Shown here piece by piece: positions 7,161 through 9,504 of a stretch of DNA of 9,504 bases. Position 1 is the first letter of the stretch. Each line of letters starts with the position of its first letter. Below the pieces are notes generated by a model. That model worked only from the letters and a program-made list of their open reading frames with translations. It was not told the origin of the DNA and searched no databases. Position numbers and translations under genes: made by a program. This DNA comes from Actinomycetes bacterium (GTDB lineage: Bacteria > Actinomycetota > Actinomycetes > Actinomycetales > Cellulomonadaceae), in contig JAEXPS010000042.1 of assembly GCA_023438885.1 (NCBI GenBank), positions 1 through 9,504 of the forward strand, read 5' to 3'.

Positions 7161-7993
7161 AGCTCCTCCGCGAGCCGGCGCTCCAGACGACCGAACACGA
7201 GATTGCCCAGCCATACCGCGACCAGAGAGACCGCGAGGCAGTAGGCGAGCAGGGCCCAGGAAGGAGCGTGCCCGCTGTACAACATGTCGCGGATGGACTC
7301 CACGAAGCCGGTCATCGGGTTGGCCTGGAAAATCCGCACCAGGGGCAGCCCAGAGGCCCAGCCCGGGCCGTTCTCGATCTGGCTGACCAGCGTGATCGGG
7401 TAGATGATCGGGGTCACATAGAACCACACCTGCATGAAGAGCGCGATGAAGTGTGCCATGTCGCGGAAGTAGACATTGACCACGGATAGCATGAGACCCA
7501 GCCCAAGCGAGAAGCACGCGACGATCGTCATGACGACAGCGACGAGCGGGATCCACGGCAGCACGTTGACGCCGGCGACCAGGAAGAGCGCCGCCAGCAC
7601 GACCATCTCGATCGCATAAGAGACGAGCGCCGCGAGAATCGTCGCGATGACCAGCAGCCGTCGCGGGAAGTAGGTCTTCTTGATCAGGTTACCGTTTGCG
7701 ATCAGGACGCCCTGCGCCGACTGCACCGAACCCGCCATGAAGTTCCACGTCAGCAGGCCACACAGCAGGAACAGCGGGTAGTTGTGCAGACCGTCGACAC
7801 CGACCGGAGGGTCGACGCGCATGATCGTCGAGAAGACGACCGTGAAGATCGCGGTCGTCGCCAGTGGGTTGATGAGCGACCACGCCCAACCGAGCGCCGT
7901 CCCCTTGTACTTGCTGCGCAACTCGCGACGAACGAAGTTCACCAGCAGCTCGCGGGACGCGACGACCTCGCGCACGTCAGCGAAGATGCTCAA
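7157..7993 (-). CDS. wzm: ABC-2 type polysaccharide export permease (Wzm type)
   Basis: 278-residue integral membrane subunit of the polysaccharide exporter. A cytoplasmic amphipathic N-terminus (SRELLVNFVRRELRSKYKG, about 13-31) precedes about six predicted membrane helices near residues 34-57, 72-92, 113-138, 145-172, 180-202 and 246-268. Family hallmarks are RSKYKGTALGWAWSLINPL near the start, LIKKTYFPR before the third helix, and NVYFRDMAHF...FYVTPIIYP in the second half. The length is normal for Wzm/TagG proteins (about 260-290). The annotated start is TTG 7993, which gives the expected family N-terminus. No strong ribosome binding site precedes it (only GGAA about 10 bases upstream), and no in-frame ATG or GTG lies immediately upstream, so GTG at 7975 is the alternative. 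It heads the minus-strand operon and overlaps the ATPase by four bases (ATGA). A teichoic-acid-type TagG role cannot be excluded, but the Wzt partner's C-terminal domain favours O-antigen-like polymers. Confidence 0.92.
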   Translation of the reverse strand: MSIFADVREVVASRELLVNFVRRELRSKYKGTALGWAWSLINPLATTAIFTVVFSTIMRVDPPVGVDGLHNYPLFLLCGLLTWNFMAGSVQSAQGVLIANGNLIKKTYFPRRLLVIATILAALVSYAIEMVVLAALFLVAGVNVLPWIPLVAVVMTIVACFSLGLGLMLSVVNVYFRDMAHFIALFMQVWFYVTPIIYPITLVSQIENGPGWASGLPLVRIFQANPMTGFVESIRDMLYSGHAPSWALLAYCLAVSLVAVWLGNLVFGRLERRLAEEL

Positions 7994-8117
7994 GGAGTTG
8001 GTTCCGTTTCGACGGCGGCGCGCCAGTGGAGCGCGTGGAGGCTGAAGAACGAGGATACACAGTCCACAACACCGCTCGGCGTTCCCAGGTCACGCTCAGC
8101 CGGTGCGGGGCAACGGC

Positions 8118-8187
8118 CTCGCGCCTGCCCCACGGCCTGGGGCGAGAGCGGGGCTCGTCGTGTGCGCGGCGCATCGTCGGACGAGCC
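8118..8187. promoter_or_regulatory. Inverted repeats in the divergent wzm/rmlB intergenic region
   Basis: The 276-base divergent gap holds two inverted repeats. One is GCCCCA (8127-8132) and TGGGGC (8138-8143) with a 5-base loop. The other is a nearly concentric nested pair: outer GGCTCGTC (8152-8159) and GACGAGCC (8180-8187), inner TGCGC (8163-8167) and GCGCA (8169-8173). Their place between divergent genes fits an operator or regulatory structure, but no regulator is identified and GC-rich DNA forms such repeats easily. Confidence 0.3.
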
Positions 8188-8228
8188 AGCGCGGGCCGAG
8201 CCACGACCTCCCCAGCGGGGCGGCGGGC

Positions 8229-8234
8229 TAGGCT
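8229..8234 (+). promoter_or_regulatory. Candidate -10 element for the dehydratase gene
   Basis: TAGGCT matches the TAnnnT pattern of actinobacterial housekeeping -10 elements and lies 35 bases before the ATG, implying a leader of roughly 25-30 bases. No good TTGACA-like -35 is found 16-18 bases upstream (around CACGACCTCC), so the call is weak. Confidence 0.3.
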
Positions 8235-8269
8235 GCTCGCGCGAACCCGACGCTGCGAGGAGTCCTTCA

Positions 8270-9265
8270 ATGCACCTGCTCGTCACCGGCGGCGCCGGCT
8301 TCATCGGCGCCAACTTCGTCCACCACACGGTGCGCCACCACCCGGACGTGCAGGTCACCGTCCTGGACGCCCTGACGTATGCGGGCGACGAGCACAGCCT
8401 CGAGCCGGTCGAGGGCAAGGTGGTCTTCGCCAAGGGCGACGTCGCCGACCCGGACATCGTCGACTCCCTGGTCAAGGACGTCGACGCGGTGGTCCACTTC
8501 GCCGCCGAGTCGCACAACGACAACTCGCTGCACGACCCGTGGCCCTTCCTGCGCACCAACATCCTCGGCACGTACCAGCTGCTCGAGGCGGTGCGCCGCT
8601 ACGGCGTGCGGCTGCACCACATCTCGACCGACGAGGTCTACGGCGACCTCGAGCTCGACGACCCGGCGAAGTTCACGCCCGAGACCCCGTACAACCCGTC
8701 GAGCCCGTACTCGTCGACCAAGGCAAGCAGCGACCTCCTGGTGCGCGCGTGGGTGCGCAGCTTCGGGGTCCAAGCGACGATCTCGAACTGCTCGAACAAC
8801 TACGGCCCGTACCAGCACGTCGAGAAGTTCATCCCACGGCAGATCACCAACGTGATCGACGGCGTGCGGCCCAAGCTGTACGGCACCGGTCAGAACGTGC
8901 GCGACTGGATCCACGTCGACGACCACAACGCCGCGGTCTGGGCGATCCTCGAGCATGGCCGCATCGGCGAGACCTACCTGATCGGCGCCGACGGCGAGCA
9001 GGACAACAAGTCGGTGGTCGAGACCCTCCTCGAGCTGATGGGCCAGCCCGCCGACGCCTACGACCTCGTCAGCGACCGCCCCGGCCACGACCTGCGCTAC
9101 GCGATCGACGCCACCAAGCTGCGCGACGAGCTCGGCTGGACCCCCCAGTACACGACCTTCCGCGACGGCCTGGCGGCCACCGTCGACTGGTACCGCGCCA
9201 ACGAGGCGTGGTGGCGGCCGCAGAAGCAGGCCACCGAGGCGAAGTACTCCCAGCTGGGTCGCTGA
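8270..9265 (+). CDS. rmlB: dTDP-glucose 4,6-dehydratase (RmlB/RfbB family)
   Basis: 331-residue soluble NAD-dependent short-chain dehydrogenase/reductase converting dTDP-glucose to dTDP-4-keto-6-deoxyglucose, the second step to dTDP-L-rhamnose and a branch point to other deoxysugars. Seen: Rossmann loop GGAGFIG (7-13), LDALTYAG (32-39), GDV, HFAAESHND (76-84), the active-site triad TDE (120-122), YxxxK with Y147 and K151, NCSNNYGPYQ (173-182), DWIHVDDH and YLIGADGEQDN. The length is normal and all catalytic residues are present. SHNDNS in place of the enterobacterial SHVDRS is a variant I associate with actinobacterial RmlB. ATG 8270 is preceded by GAGGAG (8257-8262) at seven bases. It stands divergent to the exporter operon, and no rmlA, rmlC or rmlD is visible here, so partners must lie elsewhere. 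The codons are almost uniformly G/C-ending, more so than in the neighbouring cluster. Confidence 0.95.
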   Translation: MHLLVTGGAGFIGANFVHHTVRHHPDVQVTVLDALTYAGDEHSLEPVEGKVVFAKGDVADPDIVDSLVKDVDAVVHFAAESHNDNSLHDPWPFLRTNILGTYQLLEAVRRYGVRLHHISTDEVYGDLELDDPAKFTPETPYNPSSPYSSTKASSDLLVRAWVRSFGVQATISNCSNNYGPYQHVEKFIPRQITNVIDGVRPKLYGTGQNVRDWIHVDDHNAAVWAILEHGRIGETYLIGADGEQDNKSVVETLLELMGQPADAYDLVSDRPGHDLRYAIDATKLRDELGWTPQYTTFRDGLAATVDWYRANEAWWRPQKQATEAKYSQLGR

Positions 9266-9275
9266 TCTGCACAAT

Positions 9276-9318
9276 CCCTCCACCGCGGCGGGAGGGCGAA
9301 GCCCCGCGTGGCGCGGGG
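9276..9318 (+). terminator. rmlB: Tandem hairpins downstream of the dehydratase gene
   Basis: Eleven bases after the stop lies CCCTCC (9276-9281) pairing with GGAGGG (9291-9296). A perfect 7-bp stem follows, CCCCGCG (9302-9308) and CGCGGGG (9312-9318), with loop TGG. No T-tract follows, as is usual in actinobacteria. Two hairpins right after a stop codon make a terminator plausible. Confidence 0.5.
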
Positions 9319-9326
9319 ACGCGGCC

Positions 9327-9384
9327 CTAGTTGTTCTGGCTCATGACGTTGGTGACGCCTGCGTGGAGGCGTGAGGCCGGAGCC
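9327..9384 (-). other. Short orphan stretch between terminator and IS end, possible gene or IS remnant
   Basis: Read leftwards, this stretch is open and ends with TAG (9327-9329), giving a tail ...RLHAGVTNVMSQNN. It abuts the presumed IS3 terminus at 9385. It could be the 3' remnant of a gene interrupted by the IS, or the terminal sequence of a second insertion element. I do not recognise the peptide. Confidence 0.2.
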
Positions 9385-9504
9385 TGACCCGGTTTCCCGG
9401 ACAGTTGCGGTGTGGTGATCATGCCGCCGCGGTCGCGGCGGTGTGAAGGTCCTCGAACTCGTTCGGGGACCGGTAGCCGAGCCCGGAGTGGCGTCGGAGC
9501 GGGT
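9385..9504 (-). mobile_element. IS3-family insertion sequence, 3' end (continues beyond the window)
   Basis: The segment carries the last codons of an IS3-type transposase reading leftwards. About 33 bases beyond its stop comes TGACCCGGTTTCCCGGACAG (9385-9404), which starts with the TG dinucleotide and has the look of an IS3-family terminal inverted repeat. The other end lies outside the window, so neither the inverted-repeat match nor target-site duplication can be confirmed. The boundary at 9385 is therefore an estimate. Confidence 0.65.
9419..9504 (-). CDS. IS3-family transposase (OrfB), C-terminal fragment cut by the window edge
   Basis: The last 28 codons are visible and end at TGA (9419-9421 on the complementary strand). 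The peptide contains RRHSGLGYRSPNEFE, the highly typical C-terminal motif of IS3-family DDE transposases (H-S-x-L-G-Y-x-S-P-x-x-F/Y-E). The catalytic DDE residues lie upstream, outside the window, so intactness cannot be judged. It marks the right border of the polysaccharide genes and faces the dehydratase gene. Confidence 0.85.
   Translation of the reverse strand, partial: PLRRHSGLGYRSPNEFEDLHTAATAAA

Noticed and set aside
7161..7556. Upstream extension of the Wzt frame into the permease gene
   Set aside because: The extension has no motifs and lies antiphase within the permease; the GGAGGAG and ATGA overlap fix the start at 7160.
8052..8057. TATCCT on the minus strand as a -10 for the exporter operon
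   Set aside because: It sits at a plausible distance from TTG 7993, but no -35 or extended -10 supports it, so it is not listed as a feature.
8267..9283. 338-residue minus-strand frame opposite rmlB
   Set aside because: Val/Arg/Gly-rich shadow; the plus strand has full RmlB motifs, a good ribosome binding site and normal length.
1..9504. CRISPR array, tRNA, rRNA, riboswitch, or Wzx/Wzy flippase-polymerase genes
   Set aside because: No regularly spaced direct repeats, cloverleaf-like sequences or such proteins were seen; the export route visible is ABC-dependent.

Overview
The base composition is very GC-rich, with strong G/C preference at third codon positions and several GTG/TTG starts. 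Together with the gene families present, this points to a high-GC actinobacterium, probably of the Micrococcales/Cellulomonas type. The genus assignment is an inference from style, not a measurement. The window looks like part of a surface-polysaccharide (cell-wall glycan) locus of the ABC-transporter-dependent kind.

Layout. Positions 51-2071 (+) hold two translationally coupled secreted proteins: a lipoprotein and a lysozyme-fold-like exported protein with two C-terminal beta-type repeats. A short convergent gap with inverted repeats (2072-2127) separates them from a minus-strand run. Read 5' to 3' on that strand (right to left here), the run is: ABC-2 permease (Wzm type, 7157-7993), ABC ATPase with a C-terminal glycan-binding-like domain (Wzt type, 5955-7160), an 844-residue two-domain glycosyltransferase (GT2 + GT4, 3363-5897), and a SAM-dependent methyltransferase ending in a coiled coil (2128-3282). 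Permease and ATPase overlap by 4 bases, and the later gaps are 57 and 80 bases, so this is probably one operon. Divergently, 8270-9265 (+) encodes an RmlB-type dTDP-glucose 4,6-dehydratase. The right edge (about 9385-9504) is the end of an IS3-family insertion sequence reading leftwards.

How it may work together. RmlB makes the dTDP-4-keto-6-deoxyglucose precursor of dTDP-rhamnose and related 6-deoxysugars. The GT2-GT4 protein would use nucleotide sugars to build part of a glycan on the cytoplasmic side. The methyltransferase could modify or cap that glycan. The Wzt C-terminal domain could recognise the finished chain before Wzm/Wzt exports it. The lipoprotein and the wall-active-looking protein sit outside the membrane, where they could remodel peptidoglycan or bind the exported polymer. 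The cap-and-recognise idea rests on the E. coli O8/O9a WbdD-Wzt precedent and is the most interesting hypothesis here, but it is untested. I saw no CRISPR array, tRNA, rRNA or phage module.
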